From: Henckelia pumila
Taxonomy: Eukaryota > Streptophyta > Magnoliopsida > Lamiales > Gesneriaceae
NCBI RefSeq assembly: GCF_033568475.1
Contig: NC_133121.1
Coordinates: 129,116,375 to 129,180,374 of the forward strand
Reading direction: 5' to 3'
Length of the DNA: 64,000 bases
This document shows, piece after piece, positions 24,449 through 35,900 of this stretch. The notes beneath the pieces were generated by a model that was given only the letters and a program-made list of their open reading frames with translations, was not told the DNA's origin and searched no databases. Numbering within the stretch: position 1 is the stretch's first letter; every line of letters begins with the position of its first letter. The position numbers were made by a program, and so were the translations under genes.

Positions 24449-26226
24449 AAGATAAAAAAATAAATATAAAATAAATAATTATCTCAATCATAGAAATAAT
24501 ATCAATTCACATTTTGCAAAGTCTATCTGATCAGTCTACTCTCAAACATCAATAACATCACAAAATTTCTTTCACCATTACAATAATTAATGGTGAATAT
24601 GCATTCAACTTTAAAGCCCAATTAGAAAATGCATGTAGAGAACAATACGAGTCAAACGACCTTATTTTTTATTGCACATCTTCTCATTTTTTATTGCACA
24701 TCTTCTTGTATTTATGATCATTAAGGGTCGGAATTAATGTTATGAAAGTGGCTTTGGGTCAATCAAATACCAAAGGTGTGGCTGTTACCCTCCTAAAGTT
24801 GGTCCTCAACACATTGGAATACTTTTCATCATGTTCCTTACGAGGGGGTGCCATAAGAAATGACAACATCGGGTTTCAAATACAAATAATAGAAAACTAA
24901 AAATTTGTTCTCACATGACCGCAATATAGTGATGAACAATAAAAAACGGAGCAAGAAAATATAATATGAAAAAAAGAGTGAAAACCCAAATAAAACAAAC
25001 AAAAGGAAAAATAAAATGAAAGAAGAGAATAGGGAAATCAGAGTCGAGAACCAGTGAGGAGGAAAAATTTCAAAAAATCAGAAACTTCATTCCCAAAAGG
25101 CCAAAAAAAAAAACAAAATTTTATGCTACACAGAAACTGATATCACATAACAGAAAACACGATCATATAAAAATCCTAAATTTAATTTCCCATAATCAAG
25201 CAAGATTGAACATGTAATAGCGTACAAAAATTGTCCACACCGCTAAGTACTGAATTTCTTGCAATAAACAACCTAACGTACACTATATTAAGCTAAAATT
25301 AATCAAATTATTATTTTATTTACATAATACTTAACATCAAAACCTACATAAGTGTCCAGATCAAAAAGAAAAAAGAAAATTTTTAAGGGACACATGTCCC
25401 AACAACACACGCACCAATTAACAATACAGAATTCAATTTATACAACAAAAAATTTAACAAATAAAAGGATTCTAGAGGAAACATACCTTGAAAGAGAGGA
25501 GACCCTTGTTGATTTTCACAAAGAAGAAAAGCGCCGCTTTCACAAGAGATATGGTAGAAATTTGTGAGTTAGAAGTTTGCGAAAATCTTTAGGGTGGACT
25601 GGGGAGAATGTTTTATTTTTTATTGTTGTACCTAGTGTTTTAAGTTTTGTACATATAGAAATCTACAAAAATCTTGGAAAATCTATGGAAAATTTGGATA
25701 CTTGTAGACTTTCATTGAGTTTTTAAAAGTCAAGTTTGAATACCTCTGGACTTTTAATAACTTTACAAAAATCTAATTTGGATACCACTAAATTTTTATA
25801 GAGTTTACAAAAGTCAAAGTTGAATACCTCTCGATTTTCAAAATCCATAAAAGTCATTAAAAGTAATTAAATTTCCAACATTGAATACACCCCTGTAAAT
25901 CAATTATGTTTTTTTAAAAAAAGAACGAAGGATGACTTTTGTTATTTCAGTTTTTCAATAAAATTAATTTTATGGGCACACAATATTGATGTACATATTA
26001 ATTGATTGGTAAAAAAATTAAAAAAAAAGCAAAAAAAAAAAAACGGTTTTTCGGTTCGGTTCGGTTCGGTTAACCGCGAAAAAAAACCGAACCGAACCGA
26101 AAAACCGAAAATCCGAAAATCCGAAAACCGAACAGAATTTTCGGTTCGGTTTTCGGTTCGAACCGAATTTTCGGTTTCGGTTTGGATCGGGCGGTTATCC
26201 GAACCGTGAACACCCCTAGTAAATAT

Positions 26227-27105
26227 AGTCTCTCAATATTGTCAACATTTCAAGACAACATGCAGATAAATTTAAATAGTAAACAACAAATAGATAATTA
26301 TGCACAAGTAAGGTGTCTCAGGGCAAAATAATTATTAGAAAAGTATTCAGTTTACAAAAGTCAATACTAATGATTGTTATGAAAAACAATTTTTTTCAAC
26401 AAAGTGAAAAAATAAATAACACCCTCAAAACAAATAAAAACAAAACAGAAAAACAAATAAGATGTTAATCCTGAGTGCCAAAATCTGATAACCAAGAGAG
26501 CTTATTTCACCAACACTTTGCACTAAGCGTTGTCTTTAGTGTTCTCAACATTCCACGACAACACAGAAAATACTGCAACGTCCGGCAGTAAAAATTCTTC
26601 AGAAAAATTTCGACCAACCTCTCAATTTGTTCACAGAAAGACAACAATTTCCGGCTGTAAAATTCTTTAGAAAAATCTCGATCAACCTCTTGATTTGTTC
26701 TGCACTCTTTTCTCTGCTTGATCTATCTTCTAATATGAATGCAAAAGTCCTTATATAGATAGGTATTCAAGTCTTAATAAGATTTCTTAATTAGAGTCCT
26801 ACTCCTACATAATAAGGAAATCTTGTTCATTAGAAAATAAACTCTTTAAATAAAAATGAATCATATTTCGATATTAAAATAAAATAACCGATCATATTTT
26901 ATTAATCAAGGATAATTATAAATCTATAATATAACAAATCTAAAAAGTCAAAAATCATAAATAAAATCTCATTTAAACTAGAAAAATATCATTAAAGAAT
27001 TTATGTCTTGCAACGCAAGTCATATTCTTTTCGGGATGAATTGAATAATATTTTTTAAAATATTCTTTACGTTTAATAAAAAAAATCATTGCGTAGAAAC
27101 AGTTG
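26227..27105. other. Intergenic with an imperfect tandem repeat and an LTR-like look
   Basis: Two units of about 70 bp (26561-26630 and 26633-26700) share CCGG, GTAAAA, TTCTT or TTCTTTAGAAAAAT, CGA or GATCAACCTCT, and ATTTGTTC. On the minus strand a TATATAAGG sits about 60 bp upstream of them. This could be an old LTR remnant, but no paired ends were found. Confidence 0.35.
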
Positions 27106-27113
27106 TTCATAGC

Positions 27114-28470
27114 AGGGGCGGAGCCAGCATATGGGCTAGAATGGGCTCCAGCCCCACCTATTTTTTTTTTAAAAAAAATTATTAGCTAGTTTTATTTTTT
27201 TTTTCAGCCCCATGATTTTTTTTATTTTTCAAAATTCAGCCTTATCTAAAAAATTAAAAAAAAAAAACAACAATTTTCACAAATACGTTTCATTATCTTC
27301 TATTGTTTGACTTGTTATCATAGGTTTAAAAATTATACAACTTTGAGATAAAATTCGACAACTCTAAAATTATGTTAAATATTTAGTTGCTATTATTTGA
27401 ATTGCGATAATATTGACTAATGACATATATGAAATATGAATTTCGAGTTTGAATTTTTACCGTAAAAATCTATAGTTGCAAATTTTGAGAAAATTAATCA
27501 AGTGGTTGAATAGTTGAGAATTATTGATATTGCAAATATTATTAGACTTGTATTTATATTTTTTGATTTAAAATAACCAAAAACTGAATAATTATGAAAT
27601 TTAGAAAATAATTATGTGTTGGAATTTTTAAGATGATTAGATTTATAGTGCGGTAACTTAAGAAATGAAGAAAATAAAAAAAAATATTAAGTAACTTTTA
27701 ACCAAAATATCATATATAAATTATAGTCTAGAGGTGAGCGAACTATTTTGTTTCAAACGAAATAACTGACCGAAGTGAATTAACCGACAAATTGAATTTT
27801 ATAAAAAAATTAAAATTATTAAATTTTATAATTAATTTTTGGGGAAAATTGCATTTTTGGTCCTGTATATTTAGCACTTTGCGATTTCAGTCATCTATGT
27901 TTTCAGAATTCTGTTTTAGTCTGTTATCTTTGTTTGTTTTTTTTTTTTGTAATTTTAGTCTCTTTTTTAATATGACGCTGATGTGGCATCAATGCATGCA
28001 GTGCTGATGTGGAGCTGATGTGTATAGTGTCACGTAAGCATTTTCGAAAAAAAAGACTAAAATTATCAAAAATCTGAACATACATGACTAAAAATAAAAT
28101 ATAAAAATATAGAGTACTGAAATCGCAACTGACAAATATACAGGACCAAAATTGTAGTTTTCCATAAATTTTATTAGGAGGCAATAGAACTACATTTGAA
28201 AAAATATTGTTTAATAAATAAAAATTTAAATCTATTTAATTCAGCTTTTATATTACATTTTAAAATTAAAACTTGATTTTTTTATTTAAAAAAATCTCTA
28301 AGTTCGGTTTGGTTTGTTCTGTTTTGAAGCAAAGTTCAGAGTATTTGGATTAATTTGTCGATAATTCGATTTTAAAAAGTTTGATTCGGTTTTAATCGAA
28401 CATTCACCTTAATTATTACTAACACGATGCGAAATCAACCCCAAATAGTTTTGAATTCTGACTCCACCCT
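27114..28470. mobile_element. hAT-like non-autonomous element with a nested MITE
   Basis: Left end AGGGGCGGAGCCAG and right end which read backwards is AGGGTGGAGTCAG. The flanks TTCATAGC (27106-27113) and TTCATAGT (28470-28477, overlapping the end base) fit an 8-bp duplication with one change. GGGGCGGAGCCAG-type ends are common among plant hAT elements. The interior is AT-rich and non-coding and contains the MITE at 27842-28163. Confidence 0.65.
27842..28163. mobile_element. Mutator-type MITE, copy B (nested in the hAT-like element)
   Basis: Same family as 6858-7169: shared CACTTTGCGATTTC, GCTGATGTGGCA and GTGTCACGTAAGCATTTTCG in the same order. The terminal inverted repeats run from GGAAAATTGCATTTTTGG against CCAAAATTGTAGTTTTCC. 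The flanks ATTAATTTT and ATAAATTTT match at eight of nine positions. Confidence 0.8.
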
Positions 28471-28626
28471 TCATAGTAGTGGTAAAGTGTGATTTGGATA
28501 AAATTTTAAATGCCTTATTTAATTTTAATAGGGATAGTTTGGTAATTTAAATAAACTAAACAACATATTTTATTGTATTGAAATTATGCCAAACATGACT
28601 GTCAAAAAATAAATTATACCGAACAC

Positions 28627-29272
28627 TATGGCTCCGTTTGGTACGAGTATTAATAATCCATGTATAAACTTATCTTGTCTAATCTCGCGTTCTTCTCGTC
28701 ATATTATTTATCCATATATCAATTATAATTTTACATCAATCAAATCATTAATTATTTATCTTACATCAATCAAACCATTGAATTCACATTACTATATTAC
28801 CCCTTATAAATAATATTATTCATATTTTATTTATTGTTAAATGGACAAAATGATAATTTATCATTTTTTATATAAAATTTAATCATCCAAATCAATAAAC
28901 TATGATCTATCAATCAAATCAAATAATATATTAACTATCATTTCTTATTTATTATTGGGTAATGTTACATGTACACGGAGTCTTACACGTTGGGTTACAC
29001 ATGACATTTAAAATTACATGATTATCTCTTCATTTGATTTGGAAAAAATCTTTCAAAAATTCATGTAGGATAATCATGTAATTTTAAGTGTTATATGTAA
29101 CCCAACGTGTAGAACTCCGTGTACATGTAGCATTACTCTTTATTATTTATTACATTACATTACTAATATATATATTATCAATCATTATAGTTTTTGTCCG
29201 TATGTCCTATATATTTTCAACCCAATTTTTTACGATTAATTATTCTAATCACACAAGCTAAACGATACCATA
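28627..29272. mobile_element. Probable Tourist-like MITE carrying a nested foldback MITE
   Basis: Left TATGGCTCCGTTTGGTACGA pairs with the right end, which read backwards is TATGGTATCGTTTAGCTTG. The rest is AT-rich with YATCAATCAAA words. The GTTTGG-bearing ends resemble Tourist/Harbinger MITEs. No clean duplication was found, so the edges are approximate. Confidence 0.5.
28957..29138. mobile_element. Foldback Mutator-type MITE, 182 bp, nearly whole-length palindrome
   Basis: Flanked by perfect 9-bp repeats TTTATTATT (28948-28956 and 29139-29147). Arms of about 75 bp are almost fully complementary: ATGTTACATGTACACGGAGT and CACGTTGGGTTACA on the left, with ACTCCGTGTACATGTAGCAT and TGTAACCCAACGTG on the right. 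The loop is about 30 bp. Transcripts would form a long hairpin. Confidence 0.9.
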
Positions 29273-30976
29273 ATACGTGTTTAAAGTGTACACAAGAACA
29301 AGCGGTTATAATATCTTTAGCCTTTTTCTCACTAGCACTAGTCATGGCTTAAAAATGACCACTCTCCACCACTCTCACGTTATCATATGTTTTTCTATAT
29401 ATATCGAGAGAAGATGGTTGATATTATTTATTTAAATTAATTCGTTGGGATATACACATGAAAGATAATAAAAGACAATGAGTTATTTAAAAACGGAATG
29501 AAATATCAAACAAATATCAGACAAGTTGATTCCACATAGTTTGTCTGATGCAGTTTATCTTATTAGCATGGTATGTAAGATACAACGTCAATCTGAAGGT
29601 TAACACAATGTATCGAAAAACAGTGGTTACAAGTTCCAAAAAAACCAAAAAATGACTCCATTACATTAATGGAAGAATGCCAACTGTAGTGTTGTGAAAA
29701 AGGAAGACACACAAACTACATGGGATGTTTTGACTGAGGGTGTGGGGGGGCCTCAGACACAAATATCACAAACAATGGCAACATACATTAAATCCCATCG
29801 AATGAAACTCAAGTCCTAAAAGGTCTTCCTAATTTCGTAAAGGCATGATGTGCATTGAAGCGAATTTTCAATGGAAAATGTGTCCTTCAAAACACCTTGT
29901 GGATATCGAATTAACTGTATTTGTTTCTAAGTCCTAAATAACAATCCAATTTATGGCTATGAGCCTATGAGAGCTGTGGAACATCAAATTTATTTTTTTT
30001 TTTGAAATATTTTCTGTCTTGTTAATGGTATGTTTATTTCGACACGTGAATTTGTATACACATATATAGGTTCGTGTATATTTTAAAAATATTTTTTATG
30101 TTTTACAAGTGAACAAAACGTAAACATGTTTTTGTAAAAGATTTTCGCAAAACGTTTTAAAAAAGTATACTCCACGTATAGTTTTTAAGAATAATGTGTT
30201 ACTATTTTTAGAATGAAGATAATGACGAAATAATATTACTTTTGAAATGTTAAAATATATTTATAAAATAGTTGCCCAAACACTTTGTTCTTAAAACAAC
30301 TTTAGTAACATTACATAATTTTTTTTAAAAAATAATTTTTTTATAAATACTTGTCTAAATGAAGCCATAGTTTTACGTGGATAAAAACTTGGAGTTGGTA
30401 TGGTTCATACTTCATATAAATACGTTACCACATTGTTTGATTAATTTGATTAATTTATTCATTATCAATGAACGGCCATTTAAAAATAATACAAACCTAA
30501 TATCATATTTAAATTATTTTACATAAACGAAACATCTTTGAATTTATATTCGATAAATTAATAACATTGCCAGTTTATAAATCAATAATTTTGCTGAATT
30601 ACCAAGAAAATAAATTTTCTGAAGCCCTGTATATAAATATATGGTCCATCAATATCATAAATTAATAATCATGAATCTATGACAAAATATAACTAGGATA
30701 AGTTAGTGAAATGTTATTATATTGTTATTTATTTTTTTTATTGAAATTAAAATATATTTGAAATATTATTCTAAATGTAATCCCATTATAAAAAAATTTA
30801 ATTGCATTTAAAAGCTCTGGCGTTATATTTTCGAACTTTGATAAAAAAAAAATGCAAAAATTTGTTTTTCATGAATGATTTCTTTCATGTAACTAGTTTC
30901 AAATTAAGAAACTATATAACTTATAATTTCATCATCGATGAGATTTTATGTCGCGTTAGCTATAATTTTTGTTTCA
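29273..30976. other. Intergenic
   Basis: No gene or named repeat supported. Short frames without domains. Confidence 0.5.
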
Positions 30977-32376
30977 TGTTGTGAAAATTCCTCGCAAGCG
31001 TACGAGTGTCAAGTTTTAATATAGTGAATAATTCAGATATCGATCCCACATGGAGTAAAATGAAAATAATCAGTGCTTGTAATTAAAATAGTCCAAACTT
31101 TATCTAGAAAATCAAACTTTGAGAATTTTGCAGAAAAATAAAATAGCAAGATATTTTTGATAAGCATGCACACAAATTTCAGATAATATCAATCAGAGAA
31201 AAATGGTCTAAAGGTATAGATTTCACCTGGTTTCAACAACAATCAATCTTAATTAATTAATCTTCACGAATTCCAATCAATTAATAGCAAAAAATACTTA
31301 CGTGTATTATTTCCCTCTCCCGAGCAACAAATAATGTTTATCAGCTACAATTCAATTCCAATATCCCTATTAAGAATTTATCGCAGTGATCTATTACAAA
31401 ACAATGTTCTTTTTTAAAAAGCTCTGTTAAAATTATACATTATCCCGAGCTGTATAAATAATTAACAGTGTATTTTCGAATGTCCTATTCAAAATCCCCT
31501 CTCCCAAGCAATGATTTTAAATAAATATAACAAATCAATTATTGATCAGATAATTGAAAAGACAATCAATTCTAGAAAAAACAATTAATCTAGAAGAAAT
31601 TCAATTCAATAAAATCAAGAATTCATGAAATTATCTACACCAGGTTCCATCCGACCTCTAGACTCTAAAAATTTAGTTCATAATAAAATTCTGAATAAAA
31701 CAAAACATAAATCCAAAAATATTCAGAATAAAACAAAAGATAGAAAACAAATCCATCGTCGACGCCGTGTCCGGTCTATCAAACTCCGTCTTCGTTCTTC
31801 AAGTAAAGCTCCAGAAATCCTTCCCAAAAATCACGAACAAATCTCTCTGATATATGCGTAATAATCTGTGGCGGCTCCTCCTTCAAGTCAGATGAAAAAT
31901 TCCCTTTTATATCGCTAAAAAAAAAGCCCACTCAAAAGCCCATTAAAATAATTGCCCAAAATAATAAAAACATTCCAAACAGCAACGGAGCGAGCGCTCA
32001 ATTGACGGGGCGGGTGCGCCTTTGTCTCGAAATTTCAATCTTCAGAAAAATAGCAGCAGCGCGATAGCACTTTTTGAAGCGCTAAAAGGGAAGCGCTAAT
32101 CTCTAGGCCCAATTGTGAAAGCCCATCTTTGTTTCAGTTCTTTTCTTCTCTGTACGTTTATTTCCTTTTTTTCTTTTTCTTTCTTTTATTCTTTTCTCTT
32201 TATTTTCTTTTCTTCCTCAACTCTCTTCTAAATTCTTATTTTCCTCTTCTTTTTCACATAACTTCCATAAATTTCTACAATCACAAAAATAACAAAACAC
32301 CCACATAAATCTACTAGAAACAAATAATTAACAATTAAAATTATATACAAATTAAGTGTATAAAATACACTTATCA
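30977..32376. mobile_element. Solo LTR (fossil LTR retroelement), about 1.4 kb
   Basis: Begins TGTTGTGAAAATTCC and ends ACACTTATCA, i.e. TG...CA, and is flanked by a perfect 5-bp duplication TTTCA (30972-30976 and 32377-32381). No paired repeat, priming site or coding region was found inside, so it fits a solo LTR left by recombination. The CCTCGCAAGCGTACGAG and GATATCGATCCCACA blocks near the left edge are widespread in dicot genomes. Superfamily not determined. Confidence 0.75.
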
Positions 32377-32381
32377 TTTCA

Positions 32382-32935
32382 CCCTTGTGAATACATTCAT
32401 TTCCACCTTGGTACTATGGAAAATTTTTGTAAAAAAAATAAATTTACATATGAATATATGTATTCATACGTGGAGTTGTTGTTTTGTTTTGTTTTTTGTT
32501 TTTATAATTAAAGGAGATGACTGTTAAATTTCCCCAACTCAACAAACGATAGACATGAAATCTGTGTGTATTGCGAGTTTACTAAATTATGTATGCTCGT
32601 CATCTTTTAAAAATAAATAAAATAATATTTTAAAAAAAAGTGAATCAGCAAGATTATGTTTAAATAACTTAGCTTGATCAAAGTTATTTTTCAAATTTTT
32701 CGGTAATATTATAATATTATTATTAATTTTATTTTAAAATTATACTGGCAATTCATATATAATTGTGGCAATTATTATTATTTTTAAAAACTAATTGTGG
32801 CAATTATTTTGGTGACACATATTTGATATTCCCGCTTCTTCATTCCCTCCATTTATATTCAAAAACTCGCCCCATCCCTTGCTGGTCACCACACCTTGTA
32901 GCAGAAACAAAGCAGCATATTCACAGAATGCAGCT
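32382..32935. promoter_or_regulatory. Upstream region of the TRAIP-like gene
   Basis: AT-rich, with no other gene. It should hold the TRAIP promoter and 5' UTR, but no clear TATA element can be singled out. Confidence 0.4.
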
Positions 32936-35900
32936 ATGGCTGGACATGGTGATGATGGAAATCTCAGCCCGTTTGCGAAAACTATTTGCTCTATCTGCTA
33001 CGAGGATCTCAAACCGATAGCCGAAGATTTACAATCCATCTCTGTTTGCGGCCATGTCTTTCACGAGCTCTGGTCCGTGTACTGTCTCCTTTCTTGGGCG
33101 TGTTTGGTTCGCCATTCATTATCTTTCATGTTTAGGATATTTGTGTCGTCTGTATTCTAGTCTTTTAATGTAAGAATGTGAGTTGGGCCCGATATATTGC
33201 AGTACATGTGTAGCTTGAAAGACTTTCCCACTTATAAAATGACTTCTGGAATGGATAATTGTTGAGATATAGATTTTTTACGGGTGTTCTCGTCAAGATT
33301 CAATGCAATGGGAGGGAGAAAAAAGGCAATTTGTATCACGCGGAATTTATAGGAAATTTGAATGGCTCGGCGGTTCGACGAACTCTACCAGCAAAAAGTC
33401 TCCCTTTTTAAAGCTCTCCTATCTGTTTAGGTGTGGCAGATTCTTGATATTATCAGCCTTTAGATTCTGAGATCTATTGATGTATCTCTGCACAGATTAG
33501 AAAACAAGTGTTGAAAATTTCAAGGCTAACATGTATACTTTCTGTACAAAATTTTCCAGATTCTATCATTTCTAACTTGAGACGAGATAGAACCAATTAT
33601 TTCTAATTTCCATAAAATTGACGCCTGTTGAAGTCCCATAAGGTGTTTCTGTTCAGTCATACATTGGTTATTCGGTAGTTTGCGTTCTATTTGCACGAAG
33701 GATGATTTTTTGACATGATACATTTGTTTAAAACATAGTCTTCAACAATGGTTTGAGTACTGTCCAAAAGGGAAGAAAAGAAATTGTCCTGTTTGCAAAC
33801 AAACATGTACAAATGCAAACGTGTGGCGTCTTTATTTCCAGTCAATTGGCGATACCAATGATTCATCTCTCTCTCAAAAGCCGCTTGATCATGAAGAAAA
33901 TCCCAAGGAATTACGAAACAAAGTCACTAGGTTGGAGGGGAAGGTTGTTGCGCTTGAGTCTACTTTGGAACAGCAACAAAAAGACAGTAGGGAAGTGAAG
34001 AATCAGGTACGAATTGAGCACGTTCTTTGTTACTAGGAGGAGAGTTTAGAATCCCATGTTATGCTAATAGTTTACAGTAGTTATTTGCATGTGAAGAGCA
34101 ACTCAAGGTAGCAGTGACTCAGAAAACCGAAGCTCTAACTCAGAAGGCAACCATCCAGCAGTTGCTTCGTGTAAAATCTGAGGTGAACTGATTGTTTTTA
34201 GCTTATCTTGCAGCTAACATTCTTAGATGAATACTCATGCTCAAGATTAGTCAAGAAGTGTCCTCCACTTGGCATGTGAATCTGTGGTGCTGAGCAAATT
34301 TATCTTGCTTAGTTTCCTGATAATTAGTAGCTATAGTCTAGTTCATTCAATCATGTTACAGGAGCTAGATAAATCAACTTTGGAATCTATGAGAGTGCAA
34401 GAGAGAAATATGGCCTTGGCCAAGGAGCTTGCCGCACTTAAACTGTATGTGGAAGCCAGCTAAGGCATTTCTAAAGTTTAAATTTCTCATCATAATATGA
34501 AATGCTTGTTTGCTCTATCTGTCTTCTATTGATGCAGGGCCTCTGATTTGAACTTGGACGAAGAAGAGGTTATGAAGCTTGCTTCATTAGGCAATGACTC
34601 TGGTAGCAGAGAAACTGTCGATGTTCTGAGAAAGTCCCTGATAATCCGTAACAAGTAATGCTTATTGCACCAGTTATACATTTTAATGCAGTTGTATCTG
34701 ATAGATATGGATCAATCTGCAAGTCTCTCTGTAATCTGATTTTCTATTTTTGCTCAATAACGAGGCAACAGAGTAATGGGGGAGAGATTTTAAGCCATAT
34801 GATAAAAAATGAAGTTACTTGGCACGCCAATTTCTACATAATTATTGCTGCTAATGTTCGGAAAGCTATTGTATACTTGACATATAAACTGCATTTCAGC
34901 AAGTGGCTTAAAACCATCATGGCTCGTTCAAAATCAGACCTAACTTTTCAAGATTATCAGTTTTATTGATATGCCAATTAGCATAGCTTTCAGAGTGCTC
35001 ATTTTCCCTTTTTTTCTCCCCGGGTTACGCGTGGATTGAAATACTTGATTTGGTTGGAGTGATTTGAAGTTTGGATTTCATATAGCATTGATAATGGCGT
35101 GTATTTGAAATTATTTACAATCATATAAATGCTTTAAATTGATTAGCGGGGAATTTAATATGGTGTATATAAAAAGCATCCACACAAATAAAAAATTTGA
35201 AATAATGATTCCAAATGATTTAATCGAAACATACCTTCAGTTTTCTACTAATCCATGTATCTAATTTTCCGTGGTACAAAGAGGTGAATCAGAAGGTTTG
35301 TCGTGTAATTTTAGGGAAAAATGGTACTCTTTATAAGCTTTACTTGTGGAAGTCGACACTTTCTTGCATGCGAGACATCTCTGATTCATTCTTACTCCTG
35401 ATGATTCTAATTGTCATGTAATTGATGCTGCATTGCTGTTTAGGAGTTACAAGGAACTGATGTTCAAGTGCAATGTTCTTGGAAGAGGGGAGGCTCGGAG
35501 TCTTCATAAACTCGAAAAGGCTAATGAGAAGATAATGAAACTGCGAGTAAGTAAAACAAGAATCAATAAACCAATGAAATGCTCATTTTCGATTACACAA
35601 CTGTATAATTTGTACCATTTCAGCTCAAAGTCCAAGAACTGGAGACTCTTGTTGAAACGAAAGAAAATGAAGCTTTGCGAGTGCTAAAAAATCAAGATTC
35701 TAAATTTAACACCGATTTTCCTGGAAAGAAGGAAACAGAAAATCACATCGATTTAGAACACATCAGTGAAATGCCCACCAACTCATTTTTCCCAAGGAAA
35801 GAACTTTCCAAGATTGGAAGTACAAAAAGCACCATTTATGAGATTACTTCTGAAAGTGATTTTGAGCAAAACGACCTGAAGAAAAGTGCCTTCATCAATG

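Larger units (their letters stand above)
21134..25893 (-). mobile_element. PIF/Harbinger DNA transposon with both element genes, nested in the hAT element
   Basis: Inverted ends GGGGTGTATTCAAT (21134-21147) and ATTGAATACACCCC (25880-25893). Inside, both on the minus strand, are a transposase gene and a Myb/SANT-like gene, the two-gene set of PIF/Pong/Harbinger elements. The right subterminal 200 bp repeats a TTGAATACCTCT / GACTTTT word several times, and the left subterminal has AGACTTTT words and a 22-bp tandem unit containing AGAATTCCATGGATTCC (21236-21283). These are plausible protein-binding arrays. A clean 3-bp duplication is not evident next to the ends (AGT versus TGT), so the exact edges or later mutations are uncertain. 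One in-frame stop in the transposase means this copy is probably no longer autonomous. Confidence 0.9.
20557..26218. mobile_element. hAT-type non-autonomous element, split by a nested Harbinger
   Basis: The ends are TAGGGGTGTTCA at the left and TGAACACCCCTA at the right, perfect inverted termini. They are flanked by a perfect 8-bp target duplication GTAAATAT (20549-20556 and 26219-26226), the hAT signature. The subterminal regions are packed with CGGTT/AACCG words (CGGTTCGGTT and its complement) on both arms. Without the inner element, the arms are about 580 and 325 bp and have no coding capacity. The arms and the duplication are on opposite sides of the inner element, so the hAT element was already in place when the Harbinger inserted into it. 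Confidence 0.92.

Noticed and set aside
25998-26218. Possible Arg/Glu/Asn-rich small protein
   Set aside because: It is the CGGTT-word right arm of the hAT element read as protein.
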